From Stygiolobus sp037389425 (GTDB lineage: Archaea; Thermoproteota; Thermoprotei_A; Sulfolobales; Sulfolobaceae), in assembly GCF_037389425.1 (NCBI RefSeq), contig NZ_JBBHKR010000047.1, positions 1 to 64,000 of the forward strand: DNA of 64,000 nucleotides, given 5' to 3'. The translations under genes and the position numbers were made by a program. This document shows, in pieces, positions 16,908 through 27,785 of the stretch. The notes under the pieces were generated by a model, which was given only the letters and a program-made list of their open reading frames with translations, ran no database searches and was not told where the DNA came from. How positions within the stretch are numbered: the stretch's first letter is position 1; every line of letters begins with the position of its first letter.

Positions 16908-18386
16908 TTACAACACCTTCTTTTTACCAGTGGCATTTAGATAACTCTCTAACCACATCTTAGTTAACTCCTTCTGTTTACATTCATTACATACATCCGT
17001 ATATTGAGCTGTGCCAGGGTAACCGTATTGAATTAATAGGCTATCTACCTTCCCCTTTATCTTTACAGTACCTATAGGCTTCCCGCAGTACCTGCACTTG
17101 GTCACCTTAGCCTGGTTTACTCTAACTTTTTGTAATTCCCTGAACTTAGCCAGTCTCTCTACTTTTATGGCGTTCTCAGGACAGTTCTTAACACACCTCT
17201 GAGAACCTATACAATACGGTATGTTGTAGTCTAGTGTCGTGAGGTCGTTCACTGTTTTCATATCTGGGACTAGCATCTGGCAAGCCCTAACACATACCCC
17301 ACAAAGTACACATTTATCAGGATTTACCTCCACGAAATATACACCCGGGACTTCTACCTCAGGGTTAACTTTTACCTTCTTGTCCATTTCCTCCAGAGCC
17401 CACAAGTAAAGCGACCGCCTTCTGTAACGGGTTAATGCGACACCCTCAGGGATTTCAGACTTAGGTAGCTTATTTTCCACTAGGGGTATTTTATCACCGT
17501 GCTTAACCTTCACAATCTTCAACTCAGTCCCGGGGAAGACGTCCGGTATTTCCTCAACTCTCTTCTTAGCAATGTCGTCTTTAGGATCGTACAAAATGAC
17601 TGGTATTAGACCTGCTGCAAATGTAGCAAATACAAACGAGTCATGGACTGAAGCCACGTTAGGTACAAGAAGAGGGAAAAGACCTTCCTCCAGACTCACG
17701 GTTTTGTCCGAAGTGAAGACTAACCCTAACGATTTTCCCTCGGCATTATAATTACGCACTATTTCGTTCACAAAGGATATAAACTGCTCCGTGGTAAGGG
17801 AAGGCATTTCTAAGTAGCCCAAGTACCCTTTCGAAGTACAATAACCACAGCCTGTACAGTCTTGGGGTGAAGTAATTGTCACACCTTCAACAGCTTTCGC
17901 GATCAGACCTTTAGGACAAGACTGAATCAAAGTGTTTATCTCCCTTTCAAAGGTTAAAGCGTCGAACAGTACCGGATACACTTTGTATTCGTAAAGCCTA
18001 AACTTAATAAGGGAACGCCTTGTTACAGTAGTAGTTTTTACTGGCTGTAATCTGTAAACGAAGTCTTGTTTAGAGAGTTTCCTCACATACGCCTTTAGTA
18101 ACGCCTTATTGTAAGACGGACTCTTTCCGATAAACCAAGAGAGGGGTAAGACCTCGACAGCTAAGGGACTTATACCCAGTTTTTCGTCAACCGATGAGAC
18201 AAAGTTCTGTTCGTCCTTTTCAGATACAACAAGAAGTCCTTGAAGCTCGTTGGATTTAACATCCTCTGCCAGATATTCTCCGAACTCTGCAACGTAAGGT
18301 ATATTTGTCTCTTTGTATATATCAACGAGAAGTTGATCGCCTAATTTCTCCCTGGCTGTCTTAGTAACTATGAGCCCTATCCTCAA
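16908..18386 (-). CDS. sreD: Multi-cluster Fe-S protein, SreD-like
   Basis: 492 residues from TTG 18386, which overlaps the TGA of the chaperone gene (TTGA) and follows GGGGAAGG; an in-frame GTG at 18428 would run 46 bases into that gene. Cysteine sets: CTGCGYC (~180), CVLCGVCVRAC (~375) with CIGSQRCVKNCPENA (~405), typical of two 4Fe-4S clusters, and a C-terminal zinc-ribbon-like CRYC...CNEC. No membrane helix. The Acidianus sulfur-reductase operon has a Cys-rich SreD of unknown role, the basis for the name. Confidence 0.7.
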   Translation of the reverse strand: MRIGLIVTKTAREKLGDQLLVDIYKETNIPYVAEFGEYLAEDVKSNELQGLLVVSEKDEQNFVSSVDEKLGISPLAVEVLPLSWFIGKSPSYNKALLKAYVRKLSKQDFVYRLQPVKTTTVTRRSLIKFRLYEYKVYPVLFDALTFEREINTLIQSCPKGLIAKAVEGVTITSPQDCTGCGYCTSKGYLGYLEMPSLTTEQFISFVNEIVRNYNAEGKSLGLVFTSDKTVSLEEGLFPLLVPNVASVHDSFVFATFAAGLIPVILYDPKDDIAKKRVEEIPDVFPGTELKIVKVKHGDKIPLVENKLPKSEIPEGVALTRYRRRSLYLWALEEMDKKVKVNPEVEVPGVYFVEVNPDKCVLCGVCVRACQMLVPDMKTVNDLTTLDYNIPYCIGSQRCVKNCPENAIKVERLAKFRELQKVRVNQAKVTKCRYCGKPIGTVKIKGKVDSLLIQYGYPGTAQYTDVCNECKQKELTKMWLESYLNATGKKKVL

Positions 18387-19036
18387 TTTCCTTCCCCTAT
18401 GAGATATTCTTTCTCGGCTTCTAACCACTTTCTTAATTCCTCGCAGACTACCTTGTATATATCAGCCCTCTTGTCGTTTATGACGTCATTTATCCAGTCT
18501 GGTATCCAGCTGTATATATGAGTAGTAAAGAAGTTCCTTTGATCTGCTTTATTCTTGTAGAGGTCTCCTCCCTTCTGGAGGATCTCTATTTCCTCTTTTA
18601 TTAGCACACTCATAAACGCGAGGATCGTAACTATGTTATCAGGCTCCGGTTGGAACTCGCCTAACATATAGTTGAGCCTAATATTCCTCGAACGCAAGAA
18701 CCTCAACATATCACTATATCTAAAAGTAGCTACTTTTTCTCCCATCAAAGAGAAAAATCTCTTACTCTCCACAGGTGTCAAAGGTTTTATTCCCAGACCG
18801 GTAAGGAAAAGAGTTGAATATTCGATAAGTAAATCCGACTTATTGGAATTGAATATCTTGTCCTTTATACGTTCAACGTTTACTATGCTCTTATCTATTC
18901 CTAAGGAGGAAATTTTCTCAAGTTTTTCCTTCATTTTATTATAATCCTCATCATAAAAATTGTAATAAAAAAGCGTGGAGAAGAGATCATAAATCAAAAA
19001 TCTTAATGAAGCTTGATCAAGCGTGGAAAGAGACAT
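18383..19036 (-). CDS. sreE: TorD/DmsD-type molybdoenzyme maturation chaperone (SreE-like)
   Basis: 217 residues from ATG 19036, six bases after AAAGGTG; the GTG at 19045 lies inside this ribosome site. All-helical, with the family-like region KPLTPVESKRFFSLMGEKVATFRYSDMLRFLRSRNI and FTTHIYSWIPDWIND, equivalent to the HxxPWxxxF end of TorD proteins. It should bind the Tat signal or apoprotein of the molybdoenzyme until cofactor is loaded. Position directly after the Fe-S subunit supports this. Confidence 0.75.
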   Translation of the reverse strand: MSLSTLDQASLRFLIYDLFSTLFYYNFYDEDYNKMKEKLEKISSLGIDKSIVNVERIKDKIFNSNKSDLLIEYSTLFLTGLGIKPLTPVESKRFFSLMGEKVATFRYSDMLRFLRSRNIRLNYMLGEFQPEPDNIVTILAFMSVLIKEEIEILQKGGDLYKNKADQRNFFTTHIYSWIPDWINDVINDKRADIYKVVCEELRKWLEAEKEYLIGEGN

Positions 19037-19047
19037 AAAAAACACCT

Positions 19048-19908
<861 letters not shown>

Positions 19909-19952
19909 GACCTTTACACCTCACACGGGAATTGAGAAAGAAAAAAGGGAGA

Positions 19953-22900
19953 TCAACTTAGCGGTTCACCCGCAAAACCATATCTTATCTTATAATTACC
20001 TAACTGGTAGTTGTTCTGAGCTAATGAATAAGGTGCTACGAAGCTCCATATGGAAGTGTTCTGCATATTATTAGCGTCAAATCTTAAGTGTGGGACATCT
20101 ACGGGCTGGGCGAAAGGTGCTCCGTTGCTGGCACCGGATATACTTATTTGTCCACCCATCTGGTTCATTATCACTGTAAGTATGTCTTGATTGGAAAAGT
20201 CTTGACCCATGTATATGAACTTGTTCGCGGTAACCTGAACCCTATTAGCCCCGCTAGCAACTCCAACTATCTTGATCCTGCTGTCGGCCCACGAAGTCTG
20301 CCCTGTTATCGGGTCTAAGTACATTATTGGGTAGGCGTTATCTGTCTGAGGAGATAGCTTTCCTCCTCTTGAAGCGGGCATGTAAAGTATGTTTGCCCAG
20401 TTGTGTAACACACTGTATTTAACTTGTGGAGAGTCGGGTGTCATTCCTCTGAAACCTGGTAGGGCTTGTGCCGACACTATTACCCACGCTGCTCCGGGTC
20501 TGGTCGCGTTGTCCAGAAAGGCTATAGCGGTGATTGTAGTCCTTAAACCTCCAGACCAAGGCTCGTTTACAGCCTCAAATTGAACAAAATCTCCGGATTT
20601 AATGCCCATGCTCTGGACATAGGGATCTGCTGAGCTCAACATCACCGGTGTATAAGGCACTGTCGCCATAAGCCACGGTACGTTGAAAGACCAACTATGA
20701 TATGTCCTATCATGTCTCCTAACGAAGAATGTTAACGGATACTCGCTCAGGTTTATCCCGTCAGGGGTTATTTCGGAGTTCCAAGCTGGTGGTGGGGAAT
20801 AGCCTCCGAAAGGCTTGTAGTAGTCCAATATGTTCTTAGCTAAAGCTTGCCCGTAAGAGTCGTTGGGCAAGACACTCTTTACTAGGAACTGCTGGTTCCC
20901 GGTTAGTTTGTAATAGTAGTAATACGCCGCGTTATATCCAGTCCACTTACCTGCCGCAGCAAGCCTGAACTTCTGTAAGTATTCGAGATATATCTTGTGG
21001 ATCCACGGTAAGCCTATCCCTCCGTATCCACCAGGCATGTACTTGCCCCAACCGAGGAAGTAGAACATGTTTACGTTTCTCATATATCTAATTGAAGGCG
21101 GTAAGACGTAGACAGCTCCGCCCTTGCCTACCTTGACATAGCCAGGGTTGATCTCGTCTATTGTCATCATGCCCGGAGCGTAAGTGTTTATTATGTCCTC
21201 AAGCATCTTTTGAAGACCGGGCTGGAATTGTACTGGAATTCTGAAGTAGTGCTCTATACCTGCAGATCTCTGGCTTGCCGATATCTTGTAAGTAGTAGCT
21301 GTGGAGAAAGTCTGTCCTTGAGGTACATTATTTAAAATTTGATTGATTACGTCTTGCTGGTTAGCACCAGCTGGCACAAACGAAGCGTATAACTTCAACT
21401 GCTGCGGGTTAGGGATTGGTTTTCCTTCCTCATTAGCCAATATGTACTGGAAGTTGTTACCGTATCCAGCTATCAAAGTCCCGGTCTCTAATATATACAT
21501 CCCAGTAGATATCATACCGGGCTGTCCTTGTTGAAGTATTGTAGTTCCAGTCTCAGGATCGTGTATAGTTACCGGGCTTATCAATGGTAAGCCAGTAACT
21601 GGGTCTTGTGTAGTGTAGTGAGGACAATTCGTCGGATCTATAGTATCACCTTGTTTCGGATAAATCCTCAATATCCAAGCTAAAGTCAACATAAAGTCTC
21701 CGTTGGACAGTACTGGATACATCGCCGGTAAGACTGGCCAGTTGAGAGAATCTGAAGGTCCTTGAGGTAAACTTGTAGGCCTATCGTGGATGGAGTGGAA
21801 ACCGTATATTTCTAGGAATGACAAATCAGGTATAATAAGATCTACTACGTTGTTTGTCTCTTGCATAAATAGATCAATACTTATGTTAAACGGAACAATG
21901 TAGTTACCGTTCTGGTCCTTCTCGGTCACTTTTTGTAAAACGTCAGTTAATGCGTAAGCGTTATTCCAATATGGAGTTGTTATGTACCACATTAGAGCTT
22001 CTGTTTTATATGGGACTACCATATTGGGGTACTTGTTCATCAAGTAAGCGGTGATAACGACTGCTGAATAAGACCTTTGAGTCGTTAGAGGTAACTCCCA
22101 GCTATATGCTCTATCTACTAAGAAGGGTCTTCCGTTCTTATATATAACTAGATCGTCAGGACCGTCTGGGAAGCCGTAAGGACCGGCTCCAACAATTTCT
22201 ACGCTCTTAATGTCCACAGTACCATCGTTATATATGTATTCCGTTTTTAGGAAACCTGCTCTCGTCTTGGGGTTGTTTAGGGTCATTCCACTAGTTGCAC
22301 TTGCAATATCTGGGTCAATTGTAGGTGTGTTTGCCAGAGGATGAGGAGGAACTGCAACTCCGGGGGAGTAGTGGGGATAGGGATACTTGTAAAGGTCGGC
22401 TCCAGGGTTATCCCACGCTCCTACCATTAATACCAGATAATACATCGCTGCAGCGCTCATGAACCCGTTGGCGTGAGCGGAAATACCTCTCATGAAGTAT
22501 ATTGATACCGGCCTACCAACAACGTTGTCATGGAACCTACCTAGATAGTCTATCCATTTCACAGGCTCATAAATTGCCTTCTGGAAGGCGGTCGTTGCTA
22601 TCTCATTTGCAATTCTCACCACAGTATTATGAGGTATACCAGTAACCTCAGCTACATTTAACACACCGTATTGCGGGGATTGCCCGCTGGGAGTATACGG
22701 GTCGTAATTCAGTAATTCAGCCCTTAATAACTCGAAAGCTGTAGTTACTGTTAGGTTAATAGTCTCACTGGAGCCTAAAGCCTTCGGGACTGTTACTTGA
22801 ATAGCCGGGACTTTGACTGTTTGCCCATTCTTTAATTTATAAGGTACTTGTACGATCTGTGACTGCTTCTGCTGAGGTAACTCGTCTAAAGTTAATATAG

Positions 22901-24251
22901 GCATAACACCACTCTGCCACGGTGTATCAACGTAAGAGTAAACGTTCCCATCAGAGCCCATTATTGCCTCTAGCCATGGGTGTGAACTCGCGTATTGCTG
23001 GTTCTGTACGGGCATTCTTAAATGTAATCCTACATTATTACCTGCGGTGGGGTCAGTAGGGTCTAGACTGTCACCATTCTGCGGGTTAGGATTTACTATC
23101 ACTAACCACGACAAGTTAGTGTAATATCTCAAGAATTCCTCATCTATGTGAGGGAATACAGCTGTGGAAGGAATGTCTCCTAATTGAGGTAATTGTACAA
23201 CTTGTCCACTTGGCGTTACAGTCTGCATTATGAGCTGACCGGAAGAGGGATCATAGGCTGGTGATACCGGCTGTAAGGTCTGCGGGTTAAGGACATTTGA
23301 ACCTTTGCTCGCCTTATATACGTAGTAGTGAAAGTCAACCAAAACTCTTATCCAACCCATAGCTAAGGCTCCGTCTGTTGCAGGGTTTATGAACAGATGC
23401 TCATCCGAAACTGAGTAGAAGCCAAATCTTTCAGGGGCAATAGTTACTACCTTTCCGCCGTTCTCCCTGATCCTTGCGATAATCCTCCTCATCCAGTTAG
23501 GGAAATGGTCCCCCGCGAGTCCAGCTAAGATAAAGTACTGGGCTCTTTCCTCATCAGGACCTGCATATTCCCATACTGGCGCACCCGTAATATATACTCC
23601 TGCTGTATACACGTTCATTGAACAGAATCCACCGTGTGCACCTGCATTAGCTGTACCGAAATTACCCGCGAAGAAACCTGCATCGATACCGGGTGTTAAT
23701 TGGTCTCTTCCTTGGAAATATGCTAAAGCATGAGGATTAGTCTCCCTTATAGCTTTAAGCCCGGGGAAGTTGCCTACACCTAGTTGTTGTGGATTCAACC
23801 CTATTTTGCTCCAACTCTGTGCGTTAGTTCCATTTACTATAATGTCTATTGCAGTATCATAATCGATTGCCATCCATTTTCCTGATCCTCTATCGCCAGC
23901 TCTTATTAGTGGGAACCTCAACCTAGCGGGAGCGAAATAGTAGTAGACGTCTGAAGCCCCCCTCGGACAAACTCCTCCATCATTTATGTGCCAACCGATA
24001 GTCCCAGTAACGAATCTCGGGAAGCCCATAGGAGTCCTGACTATCTCTATCGAGCACCTTCCTAAGCACTGGAAACAGTTCCCGTATACGACCTCGTCAG
24101 AGGGATAGTTAAGGGTGTAATGATAGCCTTCTTCTTGAGAGTTGAATAATTTACTGGCTATCGACCCTGAGTTGAGAATTATCGCAGTTGTAGCTGCAGT
24201 TATACCGCTTATTTTGAGAAAGTCCCTCCTCGTTAGCTTTAAATTGCTCAT
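19953..24251 (-). CDS. sreA: Tat-exported molybdopterin oxidoreductase, probable sulfur/polysulfide-type reductase (SreA-like)
   Basis: About 1432 residues. Twin-arginine signal TRRDFLKISG at the start; a 4Fe-4S site CFQCLGRCSIE...GGVCPRG at ~55-90; then bis-MGD domains. A Cys in NAGAHGGFCSMN lies where PsrA/PhsA/DmsA-type enzymes place the Mo ligand. It is clearly longer than usual for DMSO-reductase relatives, with several inserted segments. ATG 24251 is favoured over an in-frame TTG at 24260. The order with Fe-S, SreD-like and chaperone genes resembles the Acidianus sulfur reductase, but tetrathionate, thiosulfate or arsenate remain possible substrates. Confidence 0.8.
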   Translation of the reverse strand: MSNLKLTRRDFLKISGITAATTAIILNSGSIASKLFNSQEEGYHYTLNYPSDEVVYGNCFQCLGRCSIEIVRTPMGFPRFVTGTIGWHINDGGVCPRGASDVYYYFAPARLRFPLIRAGDRGSGKWMAIDYDTAIDIIVNGTNAQSWSKIGLNPQQLGVGNFPGLKAIRETNPHALAYFQGRDQLTPGIDAGFFAGNFGTANAGAHGGFCSMNVYTAGVYITGAPVWEYAGPDEERAQYFILAGLAGDHFPNWMRRIIARIRENGGKVVTIAPERFGFYSVSDEHLFINPATDGALAMGWIRVLVDFHYYVYKASKGSNVLNPQTLQPVSPAYDPSSGQLIMQTVTPSGQVVQLPQLGDIPSTAVFPHIDEEFLRYYTNLSWLVIVNPNPQNGDSLDPTDPTAGNNVGLHLRMPVQNQQYASSHPWLEAIMGSDGNVYSYVDTPWQSGVMPILTLDELPQQKQSQIVQVPYKLKNGQTVKVPAIQVTVPKALGSSETINLTVTTAFELLRAELLNYDPYTPSGQSPQYGVLNVAEVTGIPHNTVVRIANEIATTAFQKAIYEPVKWIDYLGRFHDNVVGRPVSIYFMRGISAHANGFMSAAAMYYLVLMVGAWDNPGADLYKYPYPHYSPGVAVPPHPLANTPTIDPDIASATSGMTLNNPKTRAGFLKTEYIYNDGTVDIKSVEIVGAGPYGFPDGPDDLVIYKNGRPFLVDRAYSWELPLTTQRSYSAVVITAYLMNKYPNMVVPYKTEALMWYITTPYWNNAYALTDVLQKVTEKDQNGNYIVPFNISIDLFMQETNNVVDLIIPDLSFLEIYGFHSIHDRPTSLPQGPSDSLNWPVLPAMYPVLSNGDFMLTLAWILRIYPKQGDTIDPTNCPHYTTQDPVTGLPLISPVTIHDPETGTTILQQGQPGMISTGMYILETGTLIAGYGNNFQYILANEEGKPIPNPQQLKLYASFVPAGANQQDVINQILNNVPQGQTFSTATTYKISASQRSAGIEHYFRIPVQFQPGLQKMLEDIINTYAPGMMTIDEINPGYVKVGKGGAVYVLPPSIRYMRNVNMFYFLGWGKYMPGGYGGIGLPWIHKIYLEYLQKFRLAAAGKWTGYNAAYYYYYKLTGNQQFLVKSVLPNDSYGQALAKNILDYYKPFGGYSPPPAWNSEITPDGINLSEYPLTFFVRRHDRTYHSWSFNVPWLMATVPYTPVMLSSADPYVQSMGIKSGDFVQFEAVNEPWSGGLRTTITAIAFLDNATRPGAAWVIVSAQALPGFRGMTPDSPQVKYSVLHNWANILYMPASRGGKLSPQTDNAYPIMYLDPITGQTSWADSRIKIVGVASGANRVQVTANKFIYMGQDFSNQDILTVIMNQMGGQISISGASNGAPFAQPVDVPHLRFDANNMQNTSIWSFVAPYSLAQNNYQLGNYKIRYGFAGEPLS

Positions 24252-24280
24252 TTCTCTCAAAACCTAGTTAATTTACCTCA

Positions 24281-24289
24281 TTATATATA
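24281..24289 (-). promoter_or_regulatory. TATA box of the molybdoenzyme operon
   Basis: Minus-strand ACTATATATAA box about 30-35 bases before ATG 24251, in a 70-base gap behind the TPR gene, so the operon probably has its own promoter. Confidence 0.5.
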
Positions 24290-24329
24290 GTTTCACTTCA
24301 CTTTATTAATATAACTGGTTAGAAATATT

Positions 24330-25229
24330 TTATGACAAAAGATCCTCTAATTGACCCCTAACACTCGAGTCTAGAGATACAGCTTTTTCAGCTATTGCTT
24401 TCGCACCTGATAGGTCTCCCAACGCTTTAAGAATTCTGGCTTTTAGGGCTAAATATTGTGGGCTGTTCTGAGATAACCCCAAGGCTTTGTCGATAAACAT
24501 TAACGCGTCCTGATTTAGCGATAATACGTGATAACATAAAGCTACATGATAAGCATAATCCGGGTTATTAGGGTCGAGTCTCAAGGCTGTCTTATACTCA
24601 GAAAGAGCCAATTTATGAAACCCTGTCTCGTAATATATCCTACCTTTCAGGGCGTGTAGTGCTGGGTCGTCCTTCTTAAGGTCAATAGCTTTATTCACTT
24701 CCGACAGTGCATCCATCTTTAAACCTACATTATAATAACACAGAGCCTTCATTAGTCTGGCCTCTACATTTTTCGGATTTAATGCTAACACGTCATTTAT
24801 ATATATGGTAGCGTCTTCGTATTCGCCAAGAGCGAAGAGGATTTTTGCCTTTAGGTACTTATAATCGTAGCTTAGAGGCATGATTTCCAGAGCTTTATTA
24901 ATGTTTTCTAAAGCATCTTTCAATTTGCCTAGGCTGTATTGATACTCGGCTAAAGTGTAGTACAACACGTGGTTATATGGGGACTTTGATATTCCGGCTT
25001 TAAGCTCATCCTCAGCCTCTTTTTCTCTTCCTAGGCTTCTGTAAGCCTCGAATCTCAAGTAATCGGCTTCGCTTCGGGTAATCCCTTTTAATTCGTCAAG
25101 AGCTTCTTCATATTTCTTAGCCTTTATAAGAATGAAAGCTCTTGAAAGTCTGGACTCTTCGTCCTGACCTTGAATTAACTTAAGTGCCTCGTCATATTTT
25201 CCTTGGGACAGTAACTCCTCTATTTCCAC
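24330..25229 (-). CDS. TPR-repeat protein
   Basis: 299 residues made almost wholly of tetratricopeptide repeats (about eight helix pairs of 34 residues, with units such as YDYKYLKAKILFALGEYEDA and HALKGRIYYETGFHKLALSEY). No signal or membrane helix, so a cytoplasmic scaffold. It sits between the molybdoenzyme operon and the divergent anchor gene, which hints at an assembly role, but TPR proteins are versatile and this is inference. Confidence 0.82.
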   Translation of the reverse strand: MEIEELLSQGKYDEALKLIQGQDEESRLSRAFILIKAKKYEEALDELKGITRSEADYLRFEAYRSLGREKEAEDELKAGISKSPYNHVLYYTLAEYQYSLGKLKDALENINKALEIMPLSYDYKYLKAKILFALGEYEDATIYINDVLALNPKNVEARLMKALCYYNVGLKMDALSEVNKAIDLKKDDPALHALKGRIYYETGFHKLALSEYKTALRLDPNNPDYAYHVALCYHVLSLNQDALMFIDKALGLSQNSPQYLALKARILKALGDLSGAKAIAEKAVSLDSSVRGQLEDLLS

Positions 25230-25327
25230 ATTACAATATTCATCAAAAATAGGTATATAATAACTTTACGAGCCTTTAGTACTTGAAAATATGTATATTT
25301 ATTCATATTAATTTTCCGGAGTGAAGG

Positions 25328-25337
25328 TTTATTTAAA
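25328..25337 (+). promoter_or_regulatory. TATA box of the NrfD/SreC-like gene
   Basis: TTTATTTAAA about 30 bases before ATG 25366, in the 136-base divergent region shared with the TPR gene. Confidence 0.5.
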
Positions 25338-25365
25338 AAATTAGTTAATTATCACACGATTAGAA

Positions 25366-26433
25366 ATGGGACTATTTACGGCCCCTACACCACAGCCGTA
25401 CGGAGTGCAAGCTCCGATAATACAGATAAATCAATACCCGCTCTGGGGCGAAGAAATAGCTCTTGCGTTATACTTTACTGAAGTTGCCGGAATGCTAATG
25501 GCAATCTTAGGAGTCATGGAGTATACTGGAAAGTATCCATCAATGGCTAAGAAAGGAGGACCTGTTGTATTTGTATCAACGATCTTAGCGTTTGCATTCT
25601 TCGCATATGATTTAGGTAGACCTCTTGCGGCTACCGCATCACCATTAGAAGCATTAGTGTACTTCACGAACTCATGGATGGCTAGAGGTATTATATTCGT
25701 AAGCGGACTGTTGTTATTCTCACTATTATATACAATATCGGTGTTATTCTCTTCTAAGCCATGGCTCAGAGTTACATTCGCAACTTTAGGAATGCTTTTC
25801 GGTCTATTCTCAACTGTGTACAGCGGTTTTGAATTAGCAGCTACAACTGGTGTACCCTTCTGGAATAACGCAGGATTACCAGTACTATTCCTAGCAGGTG
25901 GAATATTTGTAGGTGCTGGTATAGGTTACATTCTAGCCTTCGTTACCAAAGGTGACGAGGGTATAATGGCTAGAAGGCTAATGGCAAAACTACTGGCTTT
26001 TTCGGGTATCGCCGAGCTGGTATCTTGGTTCATGTTCTTAGCCACAGTAAACTACATTAACGTGTTTGACGAGGTCGCTTATGATTACTTGTTGTCTCAA
26101 GTAACATTCTATCTTGACTTAATACTTTCGGGCTTAGCAGTACTTATATCTGGAGTAGGTTATCTGTTCTCTGGTCCCTATATTGCGGTGCTATTTAACC
26201 CCTCGTTAAAACAACAGAAGGCAATCGGCGGAGAAGCTAAACCTTCTGATCTTCCTACAGGATTAAAATATGCTCTCCTAATAGCTGCGATCTTTGCGAT
26301 AGTTGCCGCCTTTCTAACAAGAGCTGACATACTTTTCGCAGGGCAATACGCGTATCAAACTGCTCCTCAAACTCCGTTCCAGATAGTGAGTAATCAACCG
26401 ATTCCTATAGGTAGCTTTGGTTGGAGAGGGTAA
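25366..26433 (+). CDS. sreC: NrfD/PsrC-family quinone-linked membrane anchor (SreC-like)
   Basis: 355 residues with about 8-9 hydrophobic helices; conserved-looking features include FFAYDLGRPLA, WMARGIIFVSGLLL and YSGFELAATTGVPFWNNAGLPVLFLAGG, typical of NrfD/PsrC proteins that oxidise quinol and pass electrons to a Fe-S subunit. Unlike Acidianus, where sreC follows sreB, the gene lies here upstream of the operon on the opposite strand, separated by the TPR gene. A T-rich stretch follows the stop. Confidence 0.85.
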   Translation: MGLFTAPTPQPYGVQAPIIQINQYPLWGEEIALALYFTEVAGMLMAILGVMEYTGKYPSMAKKGGPVVFVSTILAFAFFAYDLGRPLAATASPLEALVYFTNSWMARGIIFVSGLLLFSLLYTISVLFSSKPWLRVTFATLGMLFGLFSTVYSGFELAATTGVPFWNNAGLPVLFLAGGIFVGAGIGYILAFVTKGDEGIMARRLMAKLLAFSGIAELVSWFMFLATVNYINVFDEVAYDYLLSQVTFYLDLILSGLAVLISGVGYLFSGPYIAVLFNPSLKQQKAIGGEAKPSDLPTGLKYALLIAAIFAIVAAFLTRADILFAGQYAYQTAPQTPFQIVSNQPIPIGSFGWRG

Positions 26434-26440
26434 CTAAGGT

Positions 26441-26461
26441 AAGTTTTTTATATATTTTCTT
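26441..26461 (+). terminator. T-rich probable terminator
   Basis: T6 then AT-rich T4 run starting about 10 bases after the SreC-like stop codon; no hairpin. Inferred from composition. Confidence 0.35.
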
Positions 26462-26545
26462 GTAAAAATTGTTTTAATTAAATTAATATATCCATAATCT
26501 TTTTAAATCTAGACTAATATTATTAAAATTAAGGGGCAGTAATTT

Positions 26546-27262
26546 ATGCCCGGCGAGCTGTCAATAGTGCTTTTTTTAGTTGAACACGTTAGGTTCTTAG
26601 TTGATCATTTTAAAGTGCACTTTTTCGTAGTACTATCCGCTAAGTTATCCGCAAAAGAAGTAAAAGTGCTTTATAAAATGGTTATTTTAGGGCCTATTTC
26701 TTCCTACCGCCTTTCACAAGAGTGCGACCTACCTTCAGCTACAGCTTGGAGGATACTTAAGAGACTTGCAAAGGAAGGATATGTAAGAATGGGGTATAGA
26801 AGCTTTTACATAACTCCTAGAGGACTTATAGCTGTCTTCAGATCTGGAGAAGATGAAAGGATCAGAAGACTAGTAGCTGTAAAGCTAAAAGAAGAGTGGA
26901 AATACGAGGGGTCTGAGGAGGAGATGTACACTTTTCTTAATGAACTAGTAAAGCTGTCTGATAAAGGATTGTTCAATGTGGACAACTTGTGTTTTAATCA
27001 TCCGACATCTTTAGCAGCTTTCCTTTATCCGTTTGCCGAGCAGTTCTCTGAAACGTCAAAGAAAATAATAGCTTATTATATGTTGAAAATCTTCCCACCC
27101 GTCTCAATAACGCCTACATGCAAAGGTGTAATAGGATTCAAGGAAAACGGAGAACCTTATGCTATAGCAATGAACTGTGTAAAGGAGGGAATAAGGCTTA
27201 ACTTCTCTTGTGAATGTATAAGGAGGATGATTTGTAGCAATAATGTTGCTATAAGAAAATAA
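26546..27262 (+). CDS. Winged-helix regulator with cysteine-rich C-terminal domain
   Basis: 238 residues. A winged helix lies at ~35-95 (VKVLYKMVILGPISSYRLSQECDLPSATAWRILKRLAKEGYVRM). The C-terminal half carries many cysteines: LCFNH, PTCKG, MNCVKEG and a dense group FSCECIRRMICSNN at the end. Such a set could bind a metal or Fe-S cluster or sense sulfane sulfur. Lying directly after the SreC-like gene, it may control the sulfur-respiration locus. Family name not recognised. Confidence 0.7.
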   Translation: MPGELSIVLFLVEHVRFLVDHFKVHFFVVLSAKLSAKEVKVLYKMVILGPISSYRLSQECDLPSATAWRILKRLAKEGYVRMGYRSFYITPRGLIAVFRSGEDERIRRLVAVKLKEEWKYEGSEEEMYTFLNELVKLSDKGLFNVDNLCFNHPTSLAAFLYPFAEQFSETSKKIIAYYMLKIFPPVSITPTCKGVIGFKENGEPYAIAMNCVKEGIRLNFSCECIRRMICSNNVAIRK

Positions 27263-27479
27263 TATTAAAATAATTTTAGAAGAAAATAAGATAAGTATTT
27301 TTAAATTTTATTCCTAATAGGGACCAGTCTAATTTAGATATTTTATTAATTTAATATTGGATAAAGAAGAAAAATTATAAAAGAATCAAAGAATATATAA
27401 AGATTATATTACTTTATTTTTGATAAATTAAAGTAAAAAGAGATGATAAATAATAGGCAGAGTTTGTTCAATATCCCAC

Positions 27480-27785
27480 ATGAGAGTAGAAGACTTAGAA
27501 AGAATGAGAGAACTTGCTTTGGAATACGATAAACTACTGAACGAAGTGCTAAACGAGGTACAGCCACTGGTGAGAGAATGCCTGGCACTTGAGTTAGATG
27601 ATACATTATCACCGGTCTTCGCTATAGAGAACGTTAAGACACAGAATGCTATTTTAGCTTTACCGTACAAGTGCGGGGAAAAGATAGGTTATTTAGTCAT
27701 AACAAAGGAGGGGAAAGTCTATTTTGAAGATTTTCAAGGTAATGTAGAGGAAAGAGGTGAATTATTTGTTAAAGAAAATAGTTAA
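27480..27785 (+). CDS. Hypothetical protein, 101 aa
   Basis: Helical N-terminal 45 residues (heptad-like, RVEDLERMRELALEYDKLLNEVL) followed by a small beta region (NAILALPYKCGEKIGYLVITKEGKVYFEDF). One cysteine, no membrane helix. Its end overlaps the lactonase start by 20-29 bases, so the two are translationally coupled. The 217 bases upstream are extremely AT-rich and hold nothing else I can identify. Not recognised. Confidence 0.6.
   Translation: MRVEDLERMRELALEYDKLLNEVLNEVQPLVRECLALELDDTLSPVFAIENVKTQNAILALPYKCGEKIGYLVITKEGKVYFEDFQGNVEERGELFVKENS

Noticed and set aside
27409..27670. Minus-strand frames opposite the 101-aa gene
   Set aside because: Shadow frames of 27480-27785 with no coding character.
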